From Micromonospora yangpuensis (GTDB taxonomy: Bacteria; Actinomycetota; Actinomycetes; Mycobacteriales; Micromonosporaceae): DNA of 64,000 nucleotides. Within the stretch, counting starts at the first letter, position 1, and each line of letters starts with the position of its first letter. The notes beneath the pieces were generated by a model. That model did not search any database. It was not told the origin of the DNA and was given only the letters and a program-made list of their open reading frames with translations. The DNA is taken from positions 4,030,001-4,094,000 of the forward strand of contig NZ_FMIA01000002.1 in assembly GCF_900091615.1 (NCBI RefSeq), read 5' to 3'. Of this stretch, positions 21,086 through 31,800 are shown piece by piece. The position numbers were made by a program, and so were the translations under genes.

Positions 21086-21646
21086 TCAGCAGGCCAGGGC
21101 CTCGACGTCGCCCAGGATGTTGCGGGCGGCCCGCAGGGCGTAGAACGAGCGCGAGCGTACGGTGCCGGCCGGAATGCCGATCCGGGCGGCCGCCTCGGCC
21201 GTCGAGGCGTCACCGTAGTACAGCTCGACCAGGACGGTGCGGTGTTCGGGGCTGAGCTTGCGCAGCGCGTCGGCCAGGGTGAACCGGTCGAGCAGCTCGT
21301 CGAACTCGCCGGCGGGGGCGGGGGCGCACCTGACGTCCATCCCGTACACCTCCGCCGGCCGCACGGAACGGGCCCGGGCCACGTCGATGGCCACGTAGCG
21401 GGCCGCGACGAACAACCACCGGCGGATCAGCTCCGGATCCTCGGGCAGCTCCGGCAGCCGACGCCAGGCCCGCAGCATCGTCTCCTGCACCAGGTCCTCG
21501 GCCAGTTCACGCTGGCCGTGGGTCAACTTCAGAAGGAAGTAGTACAGCGGCCGGGCGTTGGCCGAGAAGACCGCCCGCATCCGGCGTTCCCGCTGCGCGT
21601 CGGTGTCGCTTGCCGCCCGGACATCCGGGCATCCCTCGCTGTCCAC
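21086..21646 (-). CDS. ECF-type RNA polymerase sigma factor
   Basis: The 186-residue protein has sigma region 2 at about 20-90 (YYFLLKLTHGQRELAEDLVQETMLRAW and RRWLFVAARYVAIDVARAR) and region 4 at about 125-180 (LRKLSPEHRTVLVELYYGDASTAEAAARIGIPAGTVRSR). It would direct transcription of a small regulon. GTG at 21646 is preceded by AGGAGAGG about 9 bases away. No anti-sigma gene adjoins it. It is divergent from the GH128 gene and lies tail-to-tail with the degenerate receiver gene. The factor's group and signal cannot be read. Confidence 0.9.
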   Translation of the reverse strand: MDSEGCPDVRAASDTDAQRERRMRAVFSANARPLYYFLLKLTHGQRELAEDLVQETMLRAWRRLPELPEDPELIRRWLFVAARYVAIDVARARSVRPAEVYGMDVRCAPAPAGEFDELLDRFTLADALRKLSPEHRTVLVELYYGDASTAEAAARIGIPAGTVRSRSFYALRAARNILGDVEALAC

Positions 21647-21807
21647 CGCAGCCGTCCTCTCCTGGATGATCCACCTGCGTTCGGGACGGACGCTAGCCAA
21701 CCGGTGTCCGGGCGGGCGTGAGTCCAACGGCCCAGGGGGGCCCAGGCCCGGACCCGGCCGGCGGGAAAGACCTTGAACGGTTCCCCCGTCCCGTCCGTCA
21801 TGCAGGC

Positions 21808-22908
21808 ATGGAGAACAGCCTCATCAACCGACCCTGGGCTCGACTGGCCCTGACCGCCGCGGCGGTCACGTCGGTCCTGCTGGGCGGTGGCCTGCTGGGC
21901 GGCGGCCTGCTGGCCGCCGCCCGGCCCACCGAACCGGCCCCGGCCGCCACGACGCTCGGCGCGGCCCCGCCGTTCGAGGTCCGGGAGGTCCCGGGTCCGG
22001 TGTCGACCACCGACCCGACCGACGCCCCGGCCGAAACCCCGGTCGCCACCGCCTCGCCCACCACCTCGGCCAGTCCGTCCCGACTGCCCACCACCGCCGC
22101 ACCGGTACCGCGTACCGTCGCGCCACCACCGTCGGTACGCCGCTCCGACCCGCCGCCCGCGCCCCGGTTCACCAGCGCCAAGAAGGGGGTGGCCGCCTGG
22201 CGTTTCGACGGGGCCGAGAAGGCCCTCGCGGCGTCGGGGGCGAAGTGGTACTACACCTGGAGCAGCGGTCACGAGGGCATCGCCCCACCCGCCGGTGTCG
22301 AGTTCGTGCCGATGATCTGGGGGCCCGGCAGCGTGACCGACAAGGCGCTGGCCGAGGCCCGCCGGTCCGGGCCGTACCTGCTCGGTTTCAACGAACCGGA
22401 CCTGGCCGAACAGTCCAACATGAGCGTGGAACAGGCGCTGGACCTGTGGCCCCGGCTGATGGCCACCGGTAGTCGGCTGGGCAGCCCGGCCGTCGCCTGG
22501 GGTGGGGCCGACCCGGGCGGCTGGCTGGACCGCTTCATGTCCGGCGCGAAGGCGCGCGGCCACCGGGTCGACTTCATCGCCCTGCACTGGTACGGCGGCG
22601 ACTTCGTCACCGAGCGGGCGGTCGGACAGCTGCAGCGGTACCTGGCCGACGTGTACGCCCGGTACCGACTGCCGATCTGGCTGACCGAGTTCGCGCTCAT
22701 CGACTTCGCCGGCGGGCAGGCCCGGTTCCCCACCCAGGCACAGCAGGCCGCGTTCCTCACCGGTGCGACCAAGATGCTGGGCGACACCTCCTATGTGCAC
22801 CGGTACGCCTGGTTCGGGCTGCCGGCCACCGACCGGGACCGCACCGGGCTGTTCCGCAGCGCCACCGACCCGACCGTGGTGGGCCGCGCCTTCCAGGCCG
22901 CCGGCTGA
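21808..22908 (+). CDS. Secreted GH128-type glycoside hydrolase
   Basis: The 366-residue protein has a hydrophobic N-terminal signal or anchor (about 10-37), a long Pro/Thr/Ala-rich spacer to about 120, and a compact barrel of the GH128/Asl1-like family. Motifs seen are GVAAWRFDG, KWYYTWSS, FVPMIWG, LLGFNEPD (probable acid/base E196), HWYGGD and WLTEFALIDF (probable nucleophile E294). GH128 enzymes cleave beta-1,3-glucan, so a fungal or plant glucan is a likely target. The ATG at 21808 starts the signal segment; a GTG at 21718 in frame would place an odd Gly/Pro stretch before it. Confidence 0.82.
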   Translation: MENSLINRPWARLALTAAAVTSVLLGGGLLGGGLLAAARPTEPAPAATTLGAAPPFEVREVPGPVSTTDPTDAPAETPVATASPTTSASPSRLPTTAAPVPRTVAPPPSVRRSDPPPAPRFTSAKKGVAAWRFDGAEKALAASGAKWYYTWSSGHEGIAPPAGVEFVPMIWGPGSVTDKALAEARRSGPYLLGFNEPDLAEQSNMSVEQALDLWPRLMATGSRLGSPAVAWGGADPGGWLDRFMSGAKARGHRVDFIALHWYGGDFVTERAVGQLQRYLADVYARYRLPIWLTEFALIDFAGGQARFPTQAQQAAFLTGATKMLGDTSYVHRYAWFGLPATDRDRTGLFRSATDPTVVGRAFQAAG

Positions 22909-22936
22909 CCGGCGACACCCGTCGACACGCCCGGCC

Positions 22937-22980
22937 GTCGTCGTCCGGAGCGGGGCCCGTGCCCCGCTCCGGGCGACGAC
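22937..22980. terminator. Bidirectional terminator hairpin
   Basis: A 20-bp stem with one wobble pair (22937-22956/22961-22980) and a 4-base loop lies between the convergent GH128 and discoidin-protein genes. Confidence 0.8.
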
Positions 22981-22986
22981 CACCGG

Positions 22987-25764
22987 TCAGCGGACCTCGA
23001 ACTCGTGCAGTGAGTACCCGTAGCCCTGCATGACCCGGGCGGTGCCGACCATCCGCACGTAGCGGGCCGGGGTGCGGGGCACGTCGATCCGGACCGTGCC
23101 GCCGGAGCCGCTGCCGGTCTGGTAGACGACCTGCCAGTTGCGTCCGTCGGTGGAGACCTCGACCCGGTACGCCGTGGCGTACGCCCGCTCCCACAGCAGC
23201 CGGACCTCGGTCACCTGCCAGAGCTCGCCGAGGTCGACGGCGAGCCACTGCGGGTCCGACCCGAAGGAGCTGCTCCACCGGCTGTCGGTGTTGCCGTCGA
23301 TGGCGTAGCGGGCGTCCCAGACGGCGTTGACCTCGACGCTGGAGGCGCTGGCGCTGCCGCTCAGGGCCAGGTTACGGCCGGCGGAGTTGACCCGTCCGGG
23401 CATCGTGGACGGCTGGGCCGGTGCCGGCTTCGGACTGGCCTTGCCGGTGGGGGCGGTGGGGGCGGTGGGTGCGCCGGGGGGTAGGACCCCGCCGCCGGCT
23501 GCGGGGGGCCGTTCGCCCCCGTCCGGGGCCGGTGCCGGGGCCGGGGCGGACCCGGCCGCGCTGGTGCTGGGCTCCGGGCTGGCGCCGGCCCCGGGGGTGG
23601 CGCCGGCACTGAGGGTGGCGGCGGCCGGGACGGGTGCCCCGCTGCTCGGCACGACACCGTCGGGCCCGGGTACGCCCGGCAGCGCCGGCGGCAGCATCGG
23701 GTCGACCGGCGCATCCTGGGAGGCCCCGACCCCGACCGACGGGGCGTCCCCGCCCGGGCCCGGCGAGGTCAGGTTCAGCGCGTACCCGCTGGCGGTGGCG
23801 ACCGCCAGCACGGCGGTGGCCGCCAGGACCGGGGTGACCCGGCGGCGGGACCGCCGCCGGTGTCCGATGATCGGTCGGCCCGGGGTCTCGTCGGAGCCCA
23901 TGGTGATCGACCCGATCGGGGTCCCGGTGGGCACCACCTGCGCGCCCGTCGTGGGCTTGTCCGGCGTGGACGACGCCGCCGTGGTGCGGACCAGCGCGGT
24001 CTCGGCCTGCGGGTCGGTGCCGGTCCCCGACTGCGCGTCCGGGCGGGGGTCCGCGCTGGTGACCGGCCGTGACGGGCTCGTCGGGCCTGGAGCAGCGGGC
24101 CGCACGAGCGGGTCGTCTTCCACCGGAGAGCCGGCAGCCCGGTGCGGCTCGACGGCCGCGGGCGCCGGTCTGCCCGTCGCGACCGGGGTGGGTGGTTGCC
24201 GGCGGGCCGGCGGGCCGGCGGGCGTGCCGGTGCCCCCGGAGGCCGGGGTCGGGTTCGCCGCCGGCCCGGTGGGCCCGGCCACCGGCACCGGCGGGCGGGC
24301 CGGCCCGGCCGGCATACCGGTCCGGGCGGCCGGCGGCGTCGACCCGGCGGCGGGCAGCGTCGCGGGTCGCTGCGGCGCGGACCCGGTGCCGGCGGGCGTC
24401 TGGTGCAGCACCGTCGCGCCCTGGACCGCCGGTGCCTCGGCGGTGGTCGGGTCCGACGACAGGTCGTCACCGGCACCGGCGGCGACGGCGAACTGGGCGG
24501 GCAGCAGTTCGACCCGGCGACGGGTCGGGGTCGGCATCCGGGCCAGCAGCGCCCCGAGCACCGGCAACACCTCGTGCCCGGGAGGCTGGCCGGGCGCCCC
24601 GACGAAGATCCGCAGCCGGCCGAACATCCAGCGGTGTGCCCGGACCACCTGTGCCCCGGTCTCGTCCCCCGGCGGCCGCACCCAGAGGCCGGACTGCGTC
24701 ACCTCGGCCACCCAGTGCTCGGTGAGCCGGAACACGTGCTCGGCGACCATCGGGTACCCGTCGAGGCCGCGCACCGCTCCGGTGGGCCGGGCCGGGCCGG
24801 TCGGTGCGAGCGTGAGGGCGGTGCCCAGGGACGCCCAGACGGCACCCGAGTGGTCGATGACCAGGCTGCTCTGCAGCCCGTCGGGGGTGAGCGCGGGCAG
24901 GCCGGTGCGGATCTGCACCGGGTGCCCGGCCTCGCGGGCCAGGGCCGTGCCCGCGACGAGGGTGGCGGTGGCCGACCCGTACGGCGCCAGCACCAGGTGC
25001 GGGCGCAGTCCCGGCGGGAGCCGGCGCAGCAGCGCGCCGATCGCCTGCACCGTCGGCTCCGGGTGACCGGGTCGGCCGATCACCAGCACCGGCCGTGTGA
25101 GGTCCATCGGGATGCTGTACGCCGGGTCGTCGTGCTGCGGGGTCGGCGCGCCGGCCCGGTGCGGGAAGGCCCACAGCCCCGCCGGTACGGGCAGCAGCAC
25201 CAGTTCGTCCGCTCCGGCGCCCTCGACGCAGAGCCCGTCCAGATCGCTCTCCCAGTCCGGTTGCGGCGAGCGGCGGCCGGCCTCGCTGGTCACCCCGTCC
25301 GGGGTGTGCCGCAGCCAGCCGTCGGGGGCGAACAGCGAGCCCCCGGGCACCAGTACCAGGTCCGCCCGGGGGGCGTCGATGGTGGCGGTCAGCTCGCGGG
25401 CGAGCCGGGCGATCAGGTCCTTCTCGGCCGCGCCCGCTACCGCGACCCGGGCCCGGCTGCCCGGCGGGACCGCGATCGGCAGCACCGTCTCCACCACCGA
25501 CCAGTCGTCGTGGTCGACGAGTCGACTGAGCACCGTCACGACCCCGGGCTCGGCCGGGAGGCCGGCCGCCACGGCGGCGACCACGCCTGCCGGGTCCGCG
25601 CCGACCACAGCGATGCGGTCCCCCACCCAGTTGAGGGCGGAGCCGAGCCGGCGGTACCGGCCGGTGTCGGCGTGCCAGGCCGGGGAGGCGGGCGCCCCCG
25701 ACGGTACCGGCTCGCTCGCCTGGGCCTCGTCGTCACGGGCCGGGCGTCGGTGCTCACGAGTCAT
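22987..25764 (-). CDS. Large single-pass membrane protein with C-terminal discoidin domain
   Basis: The 925-residue protein has three parts. Residues about 30-470 form a globular, presumably cytoplasmic region I do not recognise; it includes RIAVVGADPAGVVAAVAAGLP, ADLVLVPGGSLFAPDGW and RPVLVIGRPGHPEPT. A Pro/Ala/Thr-rich segment follows to about 640. Then comes a basic patch (HRRRSRRRVTP) and one transmembrane helix, a second Pro/Ala-rich outside spacer, and an F5/8-type C domain in the last 140 residues (AIDGNTDSRWSS, QWLAVDLGE, RYVRMVGTARVMQGYGYS). The layout suggests an inside-out link between a cytoplasmic module and a glycan-binding surface module. ATG at 25764 is preferred; GTG at 25800 is possible. 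No known function. Confidence 0.7.
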   Translation of the reverse strand: MTREHRRPARDDEAQASEPVPSGAPASPAWHADTGRYRRLGSALNWVGDRIAVVGADPAGVVAAVAAGLPAEPGVVTVLSRLVDHDDWSVVETVLPIAVPPGSRARVAVAGAAEKDLIARLARELTATIDAPRADLVLVPGGSLFAPDGWLRHTPDGVTSEAGRRSPQPDWESDLDGLCVEGAGADELVLLPVPAGLWAFPHRAGAPTPQHDDPAYSIPMDLTRPVLVIGRPGHPEPTVQAIGALLRRLPPGLRPHLVLAPYGSATATLVAGTALAREAGHPVQIRTGLPALTPDGLQSSLVIDHSGAVWASLGTALTLAPTGPARPTGAVRGLDGYPMVAEHVFRLTEHWVAEVTQSGLWVRPPGDETGAQVVRAHRWMFGRLRIFVGAPGQPPGHEVLPVLGALLARMPTPTRRRVELLPAQFAVAAGAGDDLSSDPTTAEAPAVQGATVLHQTPAGTGSAPQRPATLPAAGSTPPAARTGMPAGPARPPVPVAGPTGPAANPTPASGGTGTPAGPPARRQPPTPVATGRPAPAAVEPHRAAGSPVEDDPLVRPAAPGPTSPSRPVTSADPRPDAQSGTGTDPQAETALVRTTAASSTPDKPTTGAQVVPTGTPIGSITMGSDETPGRPIIGHRRRSRRRVTPVLAATAVLAVATASGYALNLTSPGPGGDAPSVGVGASQDAPVDPMLPPALPGVPGPDGVVPSSGAPVPAAATLSAGATPGAGASPEPSTSAAGSAPAPAPAPDGGERPPAAGGGVLPPGAPTAPTAPTGKASPKPAPAQPSTMPGRVNSAGRNLALSGSASASSVEVNAVWDARYAIDGNTDSRWSSSFGSDPQWLAVDLGELWQVTEVRLLWERAYATAYRVEVSTDGRNWQVVYQTGSGSGGTVRIDVPRTPARYVRMVGTARVMQGYGYSLHEFEVR

Positions 25765-25895
25765 ACCCCGTACAACGGGCCGGTTCCGATCGCTGTTCAC
25801 CGTTAGCTACCCCAACAATAGTTGACTTTGGAACGTAACATATCGGATTTCCCCTGGTGACCGGCCCGGCACGCACCGCCACCCTGATCCGTCGG

Positions 25896-28800
25896 TCAGC
25901 TCACGGTTCCACCGTCGGCGATGTCGTCGTCGACCGTGAGGTAGGCCCCCGACCGGTCGTCGGCGGCCCCCTCGACCAGGCGACGGAACACCGTCGCCGC
26001 CCGCTGCACCGAGGTCATCTGCCCGTCGGCCAACTGCTGCTCCCCCCACTGCGCGGTGAGCCGCTCCCAGCGGTCCCCACCGCCGCGGCGCACCCGGTCC
26101 AGGCCCGCCCGGGTGATCCCGAGGTCGACCAGCCCCGGGTGGTAGCTGAGCACCACGACGCCGCTGGTGCGCAGCTCGTCGGCGAGGTTCTCGGTCAACT
26201 TGATGACCGCGGCCTTGGACACCGAGTAGGCACTCAGGTACGGCCACCGGAACCGACCGGCGTGGCTGACCACATTGATGACCCGCCCGACGCCGCGTGG
26301 GACCATCACGGCCAACGCGGCCCGACACCCCAGCATGGTGCCCCGCAGGTTCACCTCGATGGTGTCGGACCACTCGTCCTCGTCGACCTCCCACATCGGA
26401 CCGATCGGGCCGGACACCCCGGCGTTGTTCACCATCACGTCGAGCCCACCGTGGGTCTCGACCACGGACCGCACCACCCCGGCGGTGGCACCGCGCTGGG
26501 CGACGTCGGCCACGAACGCGTCGACGGTGGACCCCTCGGCCCGCATCTGGTCCCGCGCGCGGTCGAGCGCGTCGGCGTCCCGACCGGTGATCACCACATG
26601 GGCACCGGCCCGGCCCACCTCCTCGGCGAACGCCCGGCCCAGTCCCCGGGACCCGCCGGTGATCAGGACCGTCCGGCCCGCCAGGGTCTGCCCGGTGGCC
26701 CCGGTCAGGGAGCCGGCGAGCGGCCGATCCGCCACCGCCGTGGTCGTACGGGCGACGGGTCCGGTGGTCCGGACCGCAGTGGACACCTCCGCCGACCGGA
26801 TGCCGGACGGCGGCCCGGGGTCGCCGGAGACCGCAGGCCCGGCCGCGGAGGCGTCGGCGGGACGCCCGGTCGGCGCGGGTGAGGGGTCGGCGGGCCGGCC
26901 GACCGCCGCCGGGACGGCGTCGGCGGGACGCCCGGTCGGCGGCGGGACATCCGCCCACTCGCCGGCGAGCAGACCGACCAGACCCGCCACCGTGAGGTTG
27001 CGCTGCAACCGCACCGCCGGCACCGACACGCCGAGCGAGTTCTGCAGCAGGACCCGCAGCTCCACACCGGCCAGCGAGTCGATGTCGACGGCGTGCTCGT
27101 CGCCGAGCTGCTCCTCGGACAGGCCGGTGATCCGGCCCAGCAGCGGCGCGACGAGGGCTGGCAACATCGCCCGGCGCTCCTCGTCGGTGGCCGCGCGCAG
27201 CCGCTCGGGCACCGACAGTTGGCCCGGGTCGTCGGCGACGTCGACGGGCACCAGCGCGGCGTACCGGGGCAACCCGGCCAGCTGCGGGTTGGCCCGCGCC
27301 CAACCGGCCCAGTCCACACCGGCCACGCAGGCCTCGGCCGGCCGGGTCCGCAACAGGACGCCCAACGCCTCGACGAGCTGCCCGGGGGTCATGCCGAGCT
27401 GACCGTTGCGCCGCAGCACCCGGCCCACCGCGCCGTCGTTGTCGACCGCCACACCTACCTGGTCGACCATTCCCCACCCGACGCTCAGCGCCGGCAGGCC
27501 CCGGGCCCGCCGGTAGCGGGCCAGTCCGTTGAGGAACTCGTTGGCGCTCACGTAGGCGCCCCCGGCCGCCGGCCCGATCTGCGCCGCGAACGAGGAGAAC
27601 AGCACGAAGAAGTCGAGCTGGTCGGTCTCGGTCGCCAGGTGCAGGTTCCAGGCCCCGTCGGCCTTGGGCCGGGTCGCCGCCACCAGCCGCGCCGCGTCCG
27701 TCTCGGCCAGCACCGCGTCGTCGAAGCCCGCCGCGGCGTGCACGACACCGCGCACCGGGGACAGCTGCGTACGGACCCGGTCCAGCAGGTCCCGCACCGC
27801 CGTCCGGTCGGCCACGTCCACCTGCTCCACCCGGACCTGCACGCCCGCGCCGGTCAACCGGTCCACCACCCCGGCGGCCTCGGCCGTGGCGATGCCGCGC
27901 CTACCGACCAGGACCAGGTGCCGGGCGCCCTGGTCGGCGAGCCACCGCGCCACGGTGAGGCCCAGCCCGCCCAGGCCACCGGTGACCAGGTAGCTGGCGT
28001 CCGGCCGTACCGGTGCGTCGGTGATCGACGCGGCCGGCACGGTCACCGGCTCGTCGGCCATCCGCACCACGATCTTGCCGAGGTGTTCCCGGCGGGTCAT
28101 CGCCCGGAACGCCGCCCCCACCTGTCCGGCCGGCATCTCGGTGACCGGCAGGCGGACGACCTCGGCCTTGTCGTACAGGGCGGCCACCTCGGCCATGGCG
28201 GCACGGACCACCTCCGGGGCCAGCCGCATCATCTGGTCGTAGTCGAAGGCGTGGAAGGACAACGCACGGTGGAACGGCGCGAGCCGCAACGAATGGTTGG
28301 CGGCGATGTCGGCCTTGCCCACCTCGACGAACCGGCCGAAGGGACGCAACAGGCCGAGACTCTGGTGCAGGATCTCGCCGGGCAGCGAGTTGACCACGAC
28401 GTCGACGCCCTCACCGCCGGTGGCGGAGCGGATGTCGTCGACGAAGGCGATGCTGCGGGAGTCGGAGATCCCCGCCACGCCCTCACCGCGCAGGAACTCC
28501 CGACGCTGCTCACTTCCGGCGGTGGCGTAGACCTGCGCGCCGAGCCACCGGGCCAGCCGCACCGCGGCCAGACCGACGCCACCGGCGGCGGAGTGCACGA
28601 GCACCCGTTCCGTCGGCTGCACCCGGGCCAGCCGGACCAGCGCCTGGTGCGCGGTGACCACCGGCAGCAGCGAGGCGGCCTCGGCCAGCGACAACCCCGC
28701 CGGTTTGCGTACCACCCGGACCTGGTCCAGCGTCACGTGGGAGGTGAACAGGTCCCGGCCGTGCGCGAGCACCTCGTCGCCGGGGCGCAGGTCGGTCACG

Positions 28801-31800
28801 GCCCGGCCGACCCGCACGATCGTGCCCGAGCACTCCAGTCCGAGCGTCGACTCCGAGTAGCTGCCCGTCATCGCCTCGGCGGAGAGCAGGCCGGTGGCCT
28901 TGAGGACGTCCTTGAAGTTCAACCCGACGTAGGCGACCTCGATCTCGACCTCGGTCGGCCCCGGTTCCGGACGGTCGACCGCGACGAAACGCAGCCGGTC
29001 CAGATCCCGGTCGGCGGTACGCAGCGTCACCGGTGTCCGGTCCGTGGCGGTACGCAGATGGTGCAGCGGCGACCGGTCGTCGGCGGGTTCGAGCCGCCGC
29101 ACGTACCGCCGGCCGGCCCGCAGCACCACCTCGTCCAGGCTTTCCCGGGCGAGTTCGTCGAGCAGCGCCGCCATGCCCTGCTCGGTGTGGTCGGTGTCGA
29201 CCAGCCGGCACCGCAGCTCTGGCCGCTCGGCGTTGACGACCCGGCCGAGCCCCCACACCGACGCGGCGAACGGATCGGTCGTGGGGTCGTCCTCGTCGAC
29301 GCTCTGCGCGCCGACGGTGACCAGCACCAGCGGTACGGTGTCGGCCGGCAGGGCCTGCACCAGCCGCAGCGGCACGGCGACCGGTTCGCAGGCCGGCGCG
29401 TCGGCCGCCGGGGTGCCGTCGAGGTGCACGACGCCCCGGCAGGCCGGCTCGTCGGCGAGCACCGCCCGGACCTCGTCGGGCCAGTCGGGTCGGCCGGTTG
29501 CCACCTGCCGCACCGTCGCGCCCCGGCCGGTCAGGCCCCGTACCAGGGCCTGGGTTTCGGCTCCGCCGACGACGAGCCAGGTGCCCGCCAGGGTCCCGAC
29601 GCCCTCGGCCGGCTCAAGATGCCAGACGGGCCGGTAGTAGCGGCTCTCCGGCGGGTCCGGCCGGTCGGACTCCGGTCGCGCGGTGCGCTGGGCGCGCAGG
29701 CCGACCACCTCCGCGACCACGTCACCGTCGTCGGTGAGGATGGTCAGGTCACACTCCAGCCAACCGTCGACGGCGCTGCGGCGGTCCCGTCCGTGCACCC
29801 AGAGCCCGCCGGTGCCCGGGGTGCGGTAGAGCCGAAGCTCGGCGATGCGGGCCGGCACGTAGCCGCCCTCGTCGGTGTGCCACACGGCACCGCCGATGGT
29901 GGCGTGCAGCGCCGCGTCGAGCAGGGCCGGATGCAGCCGGTAGCCGTCGGTGTCGACCGGTCCCGGTTCCAGGGCGGCGAAGATCTCCCCCGTCTCCTCG
30001 CGGTGCCACACCCGTCGGACCGCGCGGAACGCCGGACCGTAGTGCAGGTTGCGGTCGGCGAGCCGGGCGTACAGGTCGTCACGGGTGAGTTCCGGCAGGT
30101 CGCGGGTAAGCTCCGCCAGGGTCTCGCCACGTGGCGGCGGGGATCCCGGCGGTACCAGGTCGGGCCGGCGCAGCTCGGCGTGCAGGGTCCAGACGTTGTC
30201 GTCACCCGGCTCCCGGCTGTGCATGGTCACGGTCCGCTGGACCGGGTCGTGGTTCGTGCGCAGCGTCGCGACCGTCGCCGGGCGCACCGGCAGCGGCCGG
30301 TGGAACACCACGTCGGCCAGGAAACACGGCGTGTCGTCCGGGAACATGGCCAGCGCCGCCTCCAGGTAGCCGGCACCGGGGAAGACGGCGTCGTCACCGA
30401 TGCGGTGGTCGACCAGGTACGGGAACTCCGCCGCGGAGAGTTCCACGTCGCGGGTCGGCGTCGCCGCCGGCACCTCCCGACCGGCCAGTCGCAGCCCGCC
30501 ACCGCCCAACCGGGCCGACCGGGAGACCGCCGACTCGATCCAGTGCGCGTCGCGCTGCCACGGGTAGCGGGGCAGGTCGAGGTGTTCCCGGGGACCCGGG
30601 TGGACCCCCTTCCAGTCGACCTCGACACCGGCGGCGTAGAGCGTGCCGAGTGCCTGGCGCAGGTGCTCACGCTGGGGCCGGTCCCGGCGCAACGAGGCCA
30701 CCTGCACCGGGTCGCCGTCCTGTTCGGCCAGCGCCTCGTTGATGGCCGAGGCGAGGACCGGGTGGGGGCCGACCTCCAGCACCGCGCCGGGGCCGGCGGC
30801 GAGCAGCTCGCGCACCGCGTCGGCGAAGCGCACCGGCTGGCGTACGTTGCGCCACCAGTAACCGGCGTCGAACCCGGTGCCGTCGACCCGGCCGCCGGTC
30901 ACCGTCGAGTACAGCGGGATCCCGGCCGCCGCCGGCCGGATGTCGGCAAGCGCCGCCAGCAACGGTTGGTGGATCTCGTCCATCTGGGCACTGTGGTAGG
31001 CCACCTCGACCCGTAGCGCCTTGACGGCCACGCCGGCGGCGCGCAGCCGTTCGCTCACCGTCTCCAGTGCCTCGGCGTCACCGGCCAGGGTGGTCGCGGT
31101 GGCGCTGTTGATCGCGGCCACGTCCACCCCGTCGACCAGGTACGGACCCACCGCACCGGCGGGCAGGTCAACCGCCGCCATCGCGCCCCGGCCGGCGAGC
31201 CGGGACTGCAGGTTCGCCCGGTGGAAGCTGACCGTGAGCGCGTCGGGCAGCGAGTAGACCCCGGCGGCGTACGCCGCGGCCACCTCCCCCACACTGTGCC
31301 CCACGATCATCGCCGGCTCGACGCCCCAGCTGCGCCAGAGGGCGGTCAGCCCGGCCTGCACCACGAAGTTGCCGACCTGCGCGTACAACGTGCTGGTGAG
31401 TCGGGACTCGGCCTCGTCGCGCAGCAGCTCGTCGGCGATCGACAGGCCGAAGCGGGCCAGGAACCGGTCGCACTCGGCGACCGTCTCGGCGAACAGCGGT
31501 TCGTGCCGCAGCAGTTCCCGACCCATCCCCCACCACTGCGGGCCCATGCCGGTGTAGACGAAGGCCACCGGTCGGGGCGTGGCCCGGCGCGGGGCGACCG
31601 TCAGCTGCCGGAGCTGCCGCGCCGCCCCGGCCGGGTCGCCGGCCACGACGAAGGCCCGCAGCGGATGGTGCTCGCGCTGGCGGGACACCGCCCGGCAGAC
31701 CCGCCGCAACGTCGGGGCGTCCGGCTTGTCGAGCAGGTCGGCGTACGCGTCGACGAGTGCCCGCAGCGCCTGCGGGCTGCGCGCCGACAACGGCAGCAGC

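Noticed and set aside
27093..31016. Very long plus-strand open frame (1,307 codons) antisense to the PKS
   Set aside because: Its translation is rich in Arg, Gly, His and Val with no domain, and its length follows from the GC bias of the PKS codons on the opposite strand.
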